A model generated the notes under the pieces. It worked only from the letters and a program-made list of their open reading frames with translations, was not told where the DNA came from and ran no database searches. A DNA stretch of 39,033 bases from contig CANQNH010000006.1 of NCBI GenBank assembly GCA_947625165.1, forward strand, positions 1 through 39,033. Direction: 5' to 3'. Source of the DNA: an uncultured Clostridia bacterium (GTDB lineage: Bacteria; Bacillota; Clostridia; Christensenellales; UBA1242). This document shows, one piece after another, positions 15,293-21,797 of this stretch. A program made the position numbers and the translations under genes. Positions within the stretch are counted from its first letter, which is position 1, and each line of letters starts with the position of its first letter.

Positions 15293-15889
15293 ATGACAAA
15301 GGAAGAATTGATGGCTGCACTTTTGAATATTCGTGCAGAAAGTTGGGAAATGAGGGTGAACGAAATCCCTGAAAAATATCAATCAACAATCAATGAAGCA
15401 ACAGAATACTATTTAAAAACAAAAGACGAAGATGTGATTTTGGGGATTATTGGGGCGTGCCGAGATTATATAACTTTTGGCTCAATTCCTCTTTCCACAT
15501 ATACGCAAAAAGCATTCAGGCAAAAGGCATACCTGGCAAATCCTCATATTTTGGATATGGACAAAATCAGCACTGACGAACTTCAAGATTTGAAGGACAA
15601 TTTGCAAAATTTCAAAGGAACGGTTGAAATGTTTTATGGTAAATCATCTGAAGAGGAAGTTTCCAAGTTGATTGAAAAAGACATTGAATTTAAAAAATCG
15701 AAAGAAATCAGAGAAGAAAATCGGAAGAAATATGATGCAAAAGCACCAAAAGCATACAGTCCTTATGGCGCACAAGTGAGCACCAGCGAGCATAAAGATG
15801 GAAGGAGGGCAACAACTTCCACATATGTCCAAAAAGGTGGCGCGATGACGCGAGATGCTGTTTACGGTGGCAGAAATTTGAAAAATTAA
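15293..15889 (+). CDS. Hypothetical protein (198 residues)
   Basis: I do not recognise this protein. The first 125 residues are predicted mostly helical, with an amphipathic start MTKEELMAALLNIRAESWEM and the patterned ATEYYLKTKDEDVILGIIGA. A charged Lys/Glu stretch follows (about 125-145), then a Ser/Gly/Tyr-rich tail with SPYGAQVSTSEHKDGRRATT. There is no signal peptide or membrane helix. A strong AAGGAGG site (15281-15287) and a small hairpin (TGCTGT/ACAGCA, 15257-15274) precede the ATG. It ends with an intrinsic terminator, so it is a single-gene unit between recR and argS. Confidence 0.8.
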   Translation: MTKEELMAALLNIRAESWEMRVNEIPEKYQSTINEATEYYLKTKDEDVILGIIGACRDYITFGSIPLSTYTQKAFRQKAYLANPHILDMDKISTDELQDLKDNLQNFKGTVEMFYGKSSEEEVSKLIEKDIEFKKSKEIREENRKKYDAKAPKAYSPYGAQVSTSEHKDGRRATTSTYVQKGGAMTRDAVYGGRNLKN

Positions 15890-15891
15890 GC

Positions 15892-15916
15892 AAAAGAGCG
15901 TGATGAACGCTTTTTT
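15892..15916 (+). terminator. Intrinsic terminator of the 198-residue gene
   Basis: AGCGT (15897-15901) pairs with ACGCT (15907-15911); with wobble pairs the stem extends to the A- and T-runs on each side, and six T residues follow (15911-15916). Confidence 0.65.
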
Positions 15917-15917
15917 C

Positions 15918-15946
15918 TTTACTTTTTCATATTTTTGTGCTAGAAT
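15918..15946 (+). promoter_or_regulatory. Promoter of argS
   Basis: TTTACT (15918-15923), 17 bases, and TAGAAT (15941-15946) preceded by TGTGC, an extended -10 motif. The weak -35 overlaps the end of the preceding terminator's T-run region. Confidence 0.6.
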
Positions 15947-15969
15947 GTTCCCAAAACAATGGAGAGAAA

Positions 15970-17817
15970 ATGAGTATCAAAAAAGAGATCTATCAAATTT
16001 TGTGCGATGCGGTCAAGGGCTTGGGAATTGATGCCGAAGGGCTTTCTGTTGCATTCTCAAACAGACCGGAGCTTTGCGACTATCAATGCAATTTTGCGAT
16101 GATGTGTGCAAAGCGCCTGAACGAAAAACCGTTTGATTTGGCCGAAAAAATTGTGAAAAACATCAAAAAAACCGAATTTTTTGAATTTTTGGCAGCAAAT
16201 CCGGGATTTATCAATGTGAAAGTGACGGACAAAGCACTGTCAGAATTTTGCAACGATGTTGCTGTGGACAAAAATCTTGGCATTGAACAAGTGTCGAAGC
16301 CAAGGTTGGTTTTCTTTGACTATGGCGGCGCAAATGTTGCAAAAGAACTTCACGTTGGGCATTTGCGTTCTCCAATCGTGGGTGAGGCGCTGAAAAGACT
16401 TCATTTTGTCAGAGGTGACAGAGTGCTTTCTGATATGCACTTGGGAGACTATGGCTTGCAAATGGGGTTGACTGTTTTGCAACTGAAAATTGACGGCTTT
16501 TTGGATGCCTTTTTTGAAAAAACGCAAAAAAATGATGAAAAAAGCGCAAAAAAAAGCGAAAAAAGTGTTGATTTTTCAAAAATTCCGCTTGAAAATGTCA
16601 CTTTGGATGTTTTGAATGATGAATATCCAAAAGCATCAAAACGCAAAGATGTGGATGAAGAGTTCAAGAAAAAAGCGGATGAAATCACGCTGTTCATTCA
16701 AAAAGGAGTTGAGCCATATTACACAATCTATCAAAAAATCCGACAACTTTCTGTTGTGGAAATTTTGAAAAACTATAAACTTCTCAACTGCGAGTTTGAC
16801 TATACTTTCGGCGAAAGTGATGCGCAGGACTATATTGACGACACAATTCAAATTTTTGTTGACCGAAAACTTGCCCGTGAAAGCGAGGGTGCGCTTGTTG
16901 TGGACGTTGCACGAGAGGGCGAGCATATTCCAATCCCGAAAAAGAGCGAGGACGAGCCTCAACGCTTTAAAAATCCAATGCCACCGGCAATCATCAAAAA
17001 GTATAACGGCGGTGACCTTTATGCCACCACGGACATCGCAACTGTTGCGATGCGAAACGAAAAAGATGTCCCAGATGAAATTGTTTACATCACCGACAAG
17101 CGTCAAGACACACACTTTGAGCAGGTGTTCAGGTGCTGCAAACTTGCGGGCATCTCTCCTGAGGGGCAAAAACTTGTGCATATCGGCTTTGGAACGATGA
17201 ATGGCAAGGACGGAAAACCATTCAAGACGCGCTCGGGCGATGTGGTTCGGTTGAAAGATGTTGTTGGACTTCTTATCGACAAAGCAAGTGAAAAACTTGC
17301 CGCAAATGGCATCAAAGGAGATGCCGAACTTGCCAGAAAAATTGGCGTTGGGGCGATGAAGTTTGGCGACCTTTCCAACACACTTGAAAAAGATTATGTT
17401 TTTGACATTGAAAAGTTTTTGTCGTTTGACGGAAAAACGGGGCCATACATCCAATACACTATTGCGCGCATCAACTCCATTTTGTCAAAGGCAGGTTTGT
17501 CACAGACGGGGCGTGGGCAGCAAAATGGCGGCCTTTGTGTTGACATTCAAACTGTCGAAGAGAAAAATATTGCCCTTGCGATTTTGAAACTTAACTCTGC
17601 CTACCAAGTGTCATATGACGCATATTCTCTCAACTCGCTTTGTCTGGCAACATTTGAACTTGCAAGTGCATTTTCAACATTCTATAACAATCACAAAATT
17701 TTGACTGAGCAAAATGAGAAGAGAAAGAAATCTATGCTTGCAATTTGCCTGCTTGTCAAGAAGTGTCTTGAAAAAGCACTTTGGACACTTGGGATTGACA
17801 GCGTTGAAAAGATGTGA
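15970..17817 (+). CDS. argS: Arginine-tRNA ligase
   Basis: ArgRS charges tRNA(Arg). The 615-residue class I enzyme has an N-terminal additional domain, the HIGH-type motif HVGH at 128-131 in ELHVGHLRSPIVGEA, then SDMHLGDYGLQMG, TTDIATVAMRNE, the KMSK-replacing region KPFKTRSGDVVRL, and a DALR anticodon-binding domain at the C-terminus. A Lys/Ser/Asp-rich low-complexity insertion occurs at about 180-204. The ATG at 15970 has GGAGAG upstream; an in-frame TTG at 15937 lies within the promoter and is rejected. It is monocistronic. Confidence 0.96.
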   Translation: MSIKKEIYQILCDAVKGLGIDAEGLSVAFSNRPELCDYQCNFAMMCAKRLNEKPFDLAEKIVKNIKKTEFFEFLAANPGFINVKVTDKALSEFCNDVAVDKNLGIEQVSKPRLVFFDYGGANVAKELHVGHLRSPIVGEALKRLHFVRGDRVLSDMHLGDYGLQMGLTVLQLKIDGFLDAFFEKTQKNDEKSAKKSEKSVDFSKIPLENVTLDVLNDEYPKASKRKDVDEEFKKKADEITLFIQKGVEPYYTIYQKIRQLSVVEILKNYKLLNCEFDYTFGESDAQDYIDDTIQIFVDRKLARESEGALVVDVAREGEHIPIPKKSEDEPQRFKNPMPPAIIKKYNGGDLYATTDIATVAMRNEKDVPDEIVYITDKRQDTHFEQVFRCCKLAGISPEGQKLVHIGFGTMNGKDGKPFKTRSGDVVRLKDVVGLLIDKASEKLAANGIKGDAELARKIGVGAMKFGDLSNTLEKDYVFDIEKFLSFDGKTGPYIQYTIARINSILSKAGLSQTGRGQQNGGLCVDIQTVEEKNIALAILKLNSAYQVSYDAYSLNSLCLATFELASAFSTFYNNHKILTEQNEKRKKSMLAICLLVKKCLEKALWTLGIDSVEKM

Positions 17818-17991
17818 GATTTAAAAAAGCGGTTGTCGGCGATGTTCCGAATGGGCGATCTTTTTCAAAATGTTATCTTATTCAACGGCTTATATAAAAT
17901 ATATAACAAATGTGTGTCCAAATCGTCAGACGCCCGAAAATATCGCAAGAAAAAATAATCGAAAAAAAATAAAAAATTTTTGAAAAAGGTC

Positions 17992-18020
17992 TTTACAAAT
18001 TCAAAAAATTGTGTTATGAT
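17992..18020 (+). promoter_or_regulatory. Promoter of the 59-residue gene
   Basis: TTTACA (17992-17997), 17 bases, TATGAT (18015-18020) preceded by TGTG. Good match to the extended -10 style used throughout the window. Confidence 0.75.
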
Positions 18021-18060
18021 ATGGACAGTTGAAACAACAAAAACACACGGAGGTGTCATT

Positions 18061-18240
18061 ATGAAAGTTATGATTGGTGAGATTTACAAAAATCGAGCAA
18101 CCATTTTTACAGCAGATGAAACAATCAGTGGAAAATCTTTCCCTGTTAAAGAAGCAACTATTGGAGAAATCCAAAAAGTTAAAACACCCTTGACACGCGA
18201 AGAAAAAGAAAACTGGAGTTCTCGCATTCTGGGGAAATAA
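18061..18240 (+). CDS. Small hypothetical protein (59 residues)
   Basis: No family recognised. The product starts MKVMIGEIYKNRATIF, appears to form short beta strands, and ends with a charged helix TPLTREEKENWSSRIL. It lacks the double-stranded-RNA-binding pattern and active-site His of HicA, so it is not the toxin partner of the nearby HicB-like gene. A promoter (17992-18020), a strong GGAGGTG site (18049-18055) and a terminator (18283-18315) make it a well-defined, probably well-expressed single gene. An in-frame TTG farther upstream (17980) is within the promoter and rejected. Confidence 0.8.
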   Translation: MKVMIGEIYKNRATIFTADETISGKSFPVKEATIGEIQKVKTPLTREEKENWSSRILGK

Positions 18241-18282
18241 GTTTGAAACCGCTTAAAAAAGTTTTTTGGTGGCAAAAATTTG

Positions 18283-18315
18283 AAAAAATATCGAGAAAAT
18301 TCGATATTTTTTTTT
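18283..18315 (+). terminator. Intrinsic terminator
   Basis: AAAAAATATCGA (18283-18294) pairs perfectly with TCGATATTTTTT (18301-18312), six-base loop, and nine T residues in total follow the stem top. Strong but A/T-rich. Confidence 0.85.
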
Positions 18316-18324
18316 AATTTTATT

Positions 18325-18352
18325 TTGTATTTTCGGTTTCTTGTGATAAAAT
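18325..18352 (+). promoter_or_regulatory. Promoter of the HicB-like gene
   Basis: TTGTAT (18325-18330), 16 bases, TAAAAT (18347-18352) preceded by TTGTGA. The -35 is imperfect. Confidence 0.5.
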
Positions 18353-18380
18353 AGTGTTGAATATGTGATGTGGAGTGCTT

Positions 18381-18659
18381 ATGAAAGAATATCAGTTTTT
18401 GTATCCAGCAATTTTTGTCAAAGACGAAGAGGACGGCTCTTATCAGGTGATTTTCCCAGACTTGAACATATACACTGACGGCAAAAACCTTTCGCGTGCA
18501 TATCTCTATGCAAAGGATTTGTTGAGAGTTTATTTTTCTTATGCTCTCAAATATGAAACCGATTTCAACCGTCCAAGCAAGTTGGAGGAACTTCTTCCAA
18601 AATGCAAGAAAAACGAAACTGTGATGTATATCGATGCTGTTGTTGAAGCAGAGGAATGA
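18381..18659 (+). CDS. HicB-like protein (orphan antitoxin fold)
   Basis: The 92-residue product has the HicB partially degraded RNase-H-like fold: YPAIFVKDEEDGSYQVIFPD followed by the helix NLSRAYLYAKDLLRVYF, and a short final strand VMYIDAVVE. HicB neutralises the HicA mRNA interferase in type II toxin-antitoxin pairs. No HicA gene is visible on either side: the 59-residue gene upstream does not match, and downstream is a terminator. It may be a solitary HicB regulator, which is common in Firmicutes. The ATG at 18381 has GGAG upstream and is preferred to the GTG at 18375. Confidence 0.75.
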   Translation: MKEYQFLYPAIFVKDEEDGSYQVIFPDLNIYTDGKNLSRAYLYAKDLLRVYFSYALKYETDFNRPSKLEELLPKCKKNETVMYIDAVVEAEE

Positions 18660-18678
18660 TTTGGCAAAATGCAAAGTT

Positions 18679-18704
18679 GAGAGGGTTTGTCCCTCTCTTT
18701 TTTT
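18679..18704 (+). terminator. Intrinsic terminator of the HicB-like gene
   Basis: GAGAGGG (18679-18685) pairs perfectly with CCCTCTC (18691-18697), five-base loop, followed by seven T residues. Confidence 0.93.
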
Positions 18705-18815
18705 GTGATTTTTCTTGCACGAGCGGAGAAGTTTGCAGAAAGATGTGAAGATTTTGTGTTAAGGCGCTCTTGAAAGCACTTTTAAAAGGGGTCTAAAAAA
18801 GGCGTTGTTTTAGGC

Positions 18816-18887
18816 GCTATCAGAGATGCTATTTGAAGTGCTATCAGAGGTGCTATTTGGGGTGCAATATTAGGCGCTGTTTGAAAG
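18816..18887. repeat. Six degenerate 12-bp tandem repeats
   Basis: The units GCTATCAGAGAT, GCTATTTGAAGT, GCTATCAGAGGT, GCTATTTGGGGT, GCAATATTAGGC and GCTGTTTGAAAG follow with an exact 12-base period; units 1 and 3, and 2 and 4, are nearly identical, implying a 24-base higher-order duplication. Partial units may extend left to about 18760. One plus frame across it is open and would give a Cys/Arg-rich peptide, but there is no start codon or ribosome binding site. It fills the gap between the HicB-like gene and rpmG. Function unknown. Confidence 0.75.
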
Positions 18888-18957
18888 GTTTGAGGAAGGC
18901 TTTGGGCGGAGCGAAGGCGGTTCTCTTTTAAAAAGCAGAAAAATTTTGCGAAAACTC

Positions 18958-18987
18958 TTGACTTTGTTTTCGTTTGTGTGCTATATT
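18958..18987 (+). promoter_or_regulatory. Promoter of rpmG-secE-nusG
   Basis: TTGACT (18958-18963), 18 bases, TATATT (18982-18987) preceded by TGTGC. Transcription should start near 18994, so the mRNA would begin with the hairpin described next. Confidence 0.75.
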
Positions 18988-18992
18988 ATTCC

Positions 18993-19024
18993 TGACACTA
19001 CCGCTTGCGGGTGTTAGTTTTTTT
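18993..19024 (+). promoter_or_regulatory. Hairpin plus T-run in the rpmG leader
   Basis: GACAC and CCGC on the left pair with GCGG and GTGTT on the right, with a two-base TA bulge and a tight loop, followed by seven T residues (19018-19024) just before the ribosome binding site GTTAGGAG. It looks like an intrinsic terminator, but it begins at the predicted transcript 5' end, so it may instead be a 5' stabilising element or an attenuator. Confidence 0.4.
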
Positions 19025-19039
19025 GTTAGGAGAAAAATT

Positions 19040-19201
19040 ATGGCAGCACCAAAACGCAAAATCATCACTTTGGAATGCACAGAATGTCACGAAAGAAACT
19101 ATTCGACCGAGAAAAACACTTCTGCCAATGCTGAAAGAATTGAAATCACAAAATTCTGCCCAAGATGCAACAAACGCACAAAACATAAAGAAACAAAATG
19201 A
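19040..19201 (+). CDS. rpmG: 50S ribosomal protein L33
   Basis: The 53-residue protein is a zinc-binding L33: [17 protein letters not shown] with C-x-x-C, and [15 protein letters not shown] with a second C-x-x-C. It binds near the E site of the 50S subunit. The Cys-containing (C+) form is the zinc-dependent version; some Firmicutes also have a zinc-free paralogue used under zinc limitation, not present in this window. The ATG at 19040 has AGGAG upstream. It leads the rpmG-secE-nusG cluster, the standard order. Confidence 0.96.
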   Translation: MAAPKRKIITLECTECHERNYSTEKNTSANAERIEITKFCPRCNKRTKHKETK

Positions 19202-19219
19202 GTTTTAAGGGGTTTTTGT

Positions 19220-19594
19220 ATGTCTAAGAAGCAAAAAAAAGTTGATGCCAGCCTCACAGAAAAGGAAGATTTGAAAAAAGACCAAATCTCCCAAGGTGTT
19301 GTGAGTGACGCCGACAATCAAAAGAATTCAAAAAAGAATTCTGCTGATAAGAAGGCGGGCGATAATAAAAAGAAAGATAAAAAAGACAAGAAAAACAAAA
19401 AAGAAAAGAAAGGTGGTCTTGTGAAAAAGACCAAAGAAACTGTGTCCGAACTTAAAAAAGTGACTTGGCCAACTTTTGCTGAGGTTGTCAAGAAAACGGG
19501 CATTGTTATTGCTTTTGTCATCATTTTTGGACTTTTCCTGTTTGGCGTCAACACTTTGCTTGGCTATCTTGTTGGCCTGTTGCAGATTGTTTGA
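19220..19594 (+). CDS. secE: Preprotein translocase subunit SecE
   Basis: SecE clamps SecY in the membrane. The last 55 residues contain the family core KETVSELKKVTWPTFAEVVK followed by a single membrane helix (VIAFVIIFGLFLFGVNTLLG). The first ~65 residues are a highly charged Lys/Asp-rich extension (KKGDNKKKDKKDKKNKKEKK type), making the protein 124 residues compared with about 60-75 for minimal Gram-positive SecE. The extension is probably cytosolic and disordered. The ribosome binding site AAGGGG lies seven bases before the ATG. nusG follows 41 bases downstream. Confidence 0.95.
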   Translation: MSKKQKKVDASLTEKEDLKKDQISQGVVSDADNQKNSKKNSADKKAGDNKKKDKKDKKNKKEKKGGLVKKTKETVSELKKVTWPTFAEVVKKTGIVIAFVIIFGLFLFGVNTLLGYLVGLLQIV

Positions 19595-19635
19595 TGCTTC
19601 GGGCTTTTTGAGAAACAATTTAAGGAGTTTTGTTT

Positions 19636-20172
19636 ATGGAATACATCTATTCGAGCGAACCAAAATGGTATGTTCTTCACACATTTTCCGGCTATGAAAA
19701 TGTTGCAAAAGACAACCTTGAAACTGTTGTGAAGAAATTTAACTTGCAAGACAGGATTTTTGACATTATCATTCCAGAAGAAGATGTGATTGAAGAAAAA
19801 AATGGAAAAAAGAAACTTGTCACAAGAAAGAGTATGCCGTGCTATCTCTTGGTGAAGATGATATATGGCGATGACCTTTGGCACAACATCACAAACACTC
19901 GCGGCATCACAGGCTTTGTTGGCCCAAAAGGACGACCTTTGGCGCTCACAGATGAAGAAGTGATGAAAATGCGTCTTGAAAAAATCAAGGTTGAAACCGA
20001 TGTTGCTGTTGGTGACAAGGTTGAAATCATTGAAGGCCCTCTTGACAAGATGATTGGAACGGTTGTTGCAGTTAATGCGGAAGCAGGCATTGTCACCGTG
20101 ACGGTTGAGATGTTTGGAAGAGAGAACAATGTTGAACTCTCGTTTGAACAAATCCACAAAGTGCAACAATAA
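19636..20172 (+). CDS. nusG: Transcription termination/antitermination protein NusG
   Basis: NusG binds RNA polymerase and suppresses or shapes pausing, and can link to ribosomes. The 178-residue product has the NGN domain (EPKWYVLHTFSGYENVAKDN, then PCYLLVKMIYGDDLWHNI, RGITGFVGP) and a C-terminal KOW domain (GDKVEIIEGPLDKMIGTVV). The length is typical. The ATG at 19636 has TAAGGAG eight bases upstream; an in-frame TTG at 19630 is within that spacing and rejected. Confidence 0.97.
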   Translation: MEYIYSSEPKWYVLHTFSGYENVAKDNLETVVKKFNLQDRIFDIIIPEEDVIEEKNGKKKLVTRKSMPCYLLVKMIYGDDLWHNITNTRGITGFVGPKGRPLALTDEEVMKMRLEKIKVETDVAVGDKVEIIEGPLDKMIGTVVAVNAEAGIVTVTVEMFGRENNVELSFEQIHKVQQ

Positions 20173-20222
20173 AGGGTTTTGAAATTTTGATAAGAGATTT
20201 TGAAATTTTGAATTGATATTTC

Positions 20223-20251
20223 TTGAAAATCAAACGATTTTCATCTAATAT
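20223..20251 (+). promoter_or_regulatory. Possible promoter of rplK-rplA
   Basis: TTGAAA (20223-20228), 17 bases, TAATAT (20246-20251). An inverted repeat GAAAATC/GATTTTC lies between the boxes. It would give the L11-L1 operon its own transcript in addition to read-through from nusG. Confidence 0.5.
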
Positions 20252-20282
20252 TGTCCGTTATGACACTAAACTGACAAATCAT

Positions 20283-20325
20283 TGTGGGAGGATTGTTGCC
20301 AAAATCCGTTCACCACATTAGGAGG
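20283..20325 (+). promoter_or_regulatory. Structured leader of the L11-L1 operon (probable L1 operator)
   Basis: TGTGG (20283-20287) pairs with CCACA (20313-20317), with inner GGAT/ATCC pairing, placed just before the AGGAGG (20320-20325) of rplK. In many bacteria ribosomal protein L1 represses its own operon by binding a leader that mimics its 23S site; the position and GTGGGAG-type sequence fit. Direct proof of L1 binding is lacking. Confidence 0.55.
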
Positions 20326-20332
20326 TAAGAAA

Positions 20333-20758
20333 ATGGCAAAGAAAGTTAAAGCAGTTGTCAAATTGCAACTTGAAGCGGGAAAAGCCACTCCGGGACCACC
20401 AGTTGGTTCTTCACTTGGGCCTCACGGCATCAACATCGGAGCGTTCGTTAAGGAGTTTAACGACAAAACCGCTGCTCAAGCAGGATTTGTTATTCCTGTT
20501 GTGATAACCATCTTTGAAGACAGGTCTTTCACATTTGAGTTGAAAACTCCACCAGCAGCAGTGCTTATTAAAAAGGCTATCGGTCTTGAAAAGGGCTCTG
20601 CAAAACCAAACAAGCAAAAAGTCGGAAAAATCACCAAAGAGCAAATCAGAAAGATTGCCGAAACAAAAATGCCTGACCTCAATGCAGAGAGCATTGAAAG
20701 CGCGATGTCAATGATTGCTGGCGCTGCAAGGTCGATGGGCGTTGAAGTGGTTGATTGA
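20333..20758 (+). CDS. rplK: 50S ribosomal protein L11
   Basis: L11 forms the base of the GTPase-associated stalk on the 50S subunit and contacts elongation factors. The 141-residue product has the N-terminal [20 protein letters not shown] with the proline switch, and the RNA-binding C-terminal domain ending [11 protein letters not shown]. The length is normal. The ATG at 20333 has a strong AGGAGG upstream; the frame's farther in-frame start is in the leader hairpin. rplA follows after 14 bases. Confidence 0.98.
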   Translation: MAKKVKAVVKLQLEAGKATPGPPVGSSLGPHGINIGAFVKEFNDKTAAQAGFVIPVVITIFEDRSFTFELKTPPAAVLIKKAIGLEKGSAKPNKQKVGKITKEQIRKIAETKMPDLNAESIESAMSMIAGAARSMGVEVVD

Positions 20759-20772
20759 AGGAGGCAAGTGAG

Positions 20773-21456
20773 ATGAGAAAGGGTAAAAGATATGTGAAAT
20801 CTCTTGAAAGTTTTGATAAACTTGCTTCTTACGATGTTGCAACTGCAATCGACAATGTTTTGAAAACTTCAACAGCAAAATTTGATGAAACAATTGAACT
20901 TCACGTTCGTTTGGGGGTTGACGGTCGTCAAGCAGACCAGCAAGTTCGTGGGGTTGTTGTTCTTCCAAACGGAACAGGAAGAAATGTGCGCGTGCTTGTG
21001 ATTGCGCGTGGTGACAAGGCAGATGAGGCAACAAAAAACGGCGCAGATTTTGTTGGCGCAGAGGAAATTGTTGCAAAAATCAATGGCGGATGGCTTGATT
21101 TTGATGTCTGCATCACAACTCCAGATATGATGGGTGTGGTTGGAAGAATTGCCAAAATTCTTGGGCCAAAAGGCTTGATGCCAAACCCAAAGAGCGGAAC
21201 TGTGACAACAGATGTTGCAAAAGCAATTCGCGATGTCAAAGCCGGAAAGGTGGAATATCGTTTGGACAAAACAAACAATGTTCACGTCATCATTGGAAAG
21301 AAGAGTTTTGGGCAACAAAAACTTCTTGAAAACTTCCAAACTGTTATGGATGCAATCGTAAGAGCAAAGCCAGCCGCAGCAAAGGGTCAATATGTCAAGA
21401 GTGTGACTTTGGCATCAACAATGGGACCTGGCGTTAGGGTGACATACAACGTTTAA
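20773..21456 (+). CDS. rplA: 50S ribosomal protein L1
   Basis: L1 forms the mobile L1 stalk near the E site and is the likely autorepressor of the rplK-rplA operon. The 227-residue product has [20 protein letters not shown], the signature [17 protein letters not shown], and the ending [13 protein letters not shown]. The AAGGAGG overlapping the rplK stop serves the ATG at 20773; the in-frame TTG at 20755 is rejected. rplJ and rplL, which usually follow, are absent from the window, so synteny breaks here. Confidence 0.98.
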   Translation: MRKGKRYVKSLESFDKLASYDVATAIDNVLKTSTAKFDETIELHVRLGVDGRQADQQVRGVVVLPNGTGRNVRVLVIARGDKADEATKNGADFVGAEEIVAKINGGWLDFDVCITTPDMMGVVGRIAKILGPKGLMPNPKSGTVTTDVAKAIRDVKAGKVEYRLDKTNNVHVIIGKKSFGQQKLLENFQTVMDAIVRAKPAAAKGQYVKSVTLASTMGPGVRVTYNV

Positions 21457-21726
21457 GATTTGGGGCAGATGAGTGTCAAAAAACCAAGTGTTTTGAGAAA
21501 CGGGCGGATTGCTCTTGAAAGCAGGAGGGGTTTTGATGCAAAAGTCTGCTTCTTGTCTTTAATTTTGACAATTTTGGGCAGCAAAAATCGGAAATTTTTG
21601 GAGAAAAGAGGAACGAAAAATGCCATATCGGCAACTTTTCGACAATAAAAGTGCTTTTATTCTTACATAGAAATTTGGTGCCTTCGCAAAATATTTGTAA
21701 ATTTCGCCGACTTGTGAAATTTTTGT
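21457..21726. other. Intergenic region after rplA
   Basis: About 270 bases with no supported gene. A 62-codon open frame at 21460-21648 has no family features and its composition is poor; I reject it. An A/T-only palindrome AATAAAA-GTGC-TTTTATT (21644-21661) could end the ribosomal operon transcript, but it has no G/C stem. No L10-type leader was recognised. Confidence 0.4.
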
Positions 21727-21756
21727 TTGACTTGCTTGGCGTTTTTGCGTTAGAAT
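21727..21756 (+). promoter_or_regulatory. Promoter of the 1485-residue surface protein
   Basis: TTGACT (21727-21732), 18 bases, TAGAAT (21751-21756). It lies about 40 bases before the start codon. Confidence 0.75.
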
Positions 21757-21774
21757 ATATGTGTTATCATATAT
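21755..21774. promoter_or_regulatory. Operator-like inverted repeat at the -10/+1 region
   Basis: ATATATG (21755-21761) and CATATAT (21768-21774) form a perfect 7-bp inverted repeat with a six-base centre, overlapping the end of the -10 box and the expected transcription start. A repressor bound here would block initiation. The regulator is unknown and A/T content makes chance possible. Confidence 0.35.
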
Positions 21775-21797
21775 ACAAACAATTTAGGAGAGGACTT

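Noticed and set aside
18061-18240. 59-residue gene as HicA toxin partner of the HicB-like gene
   Set aside because: No HicA signature (His active site, RNA-binding pattern), separate promoter and terminator, wrong spacing.
21460-21648. 62-residue open frame after rplA
   Set aside because: No family similarity and no ribosome binding site; probably chance.
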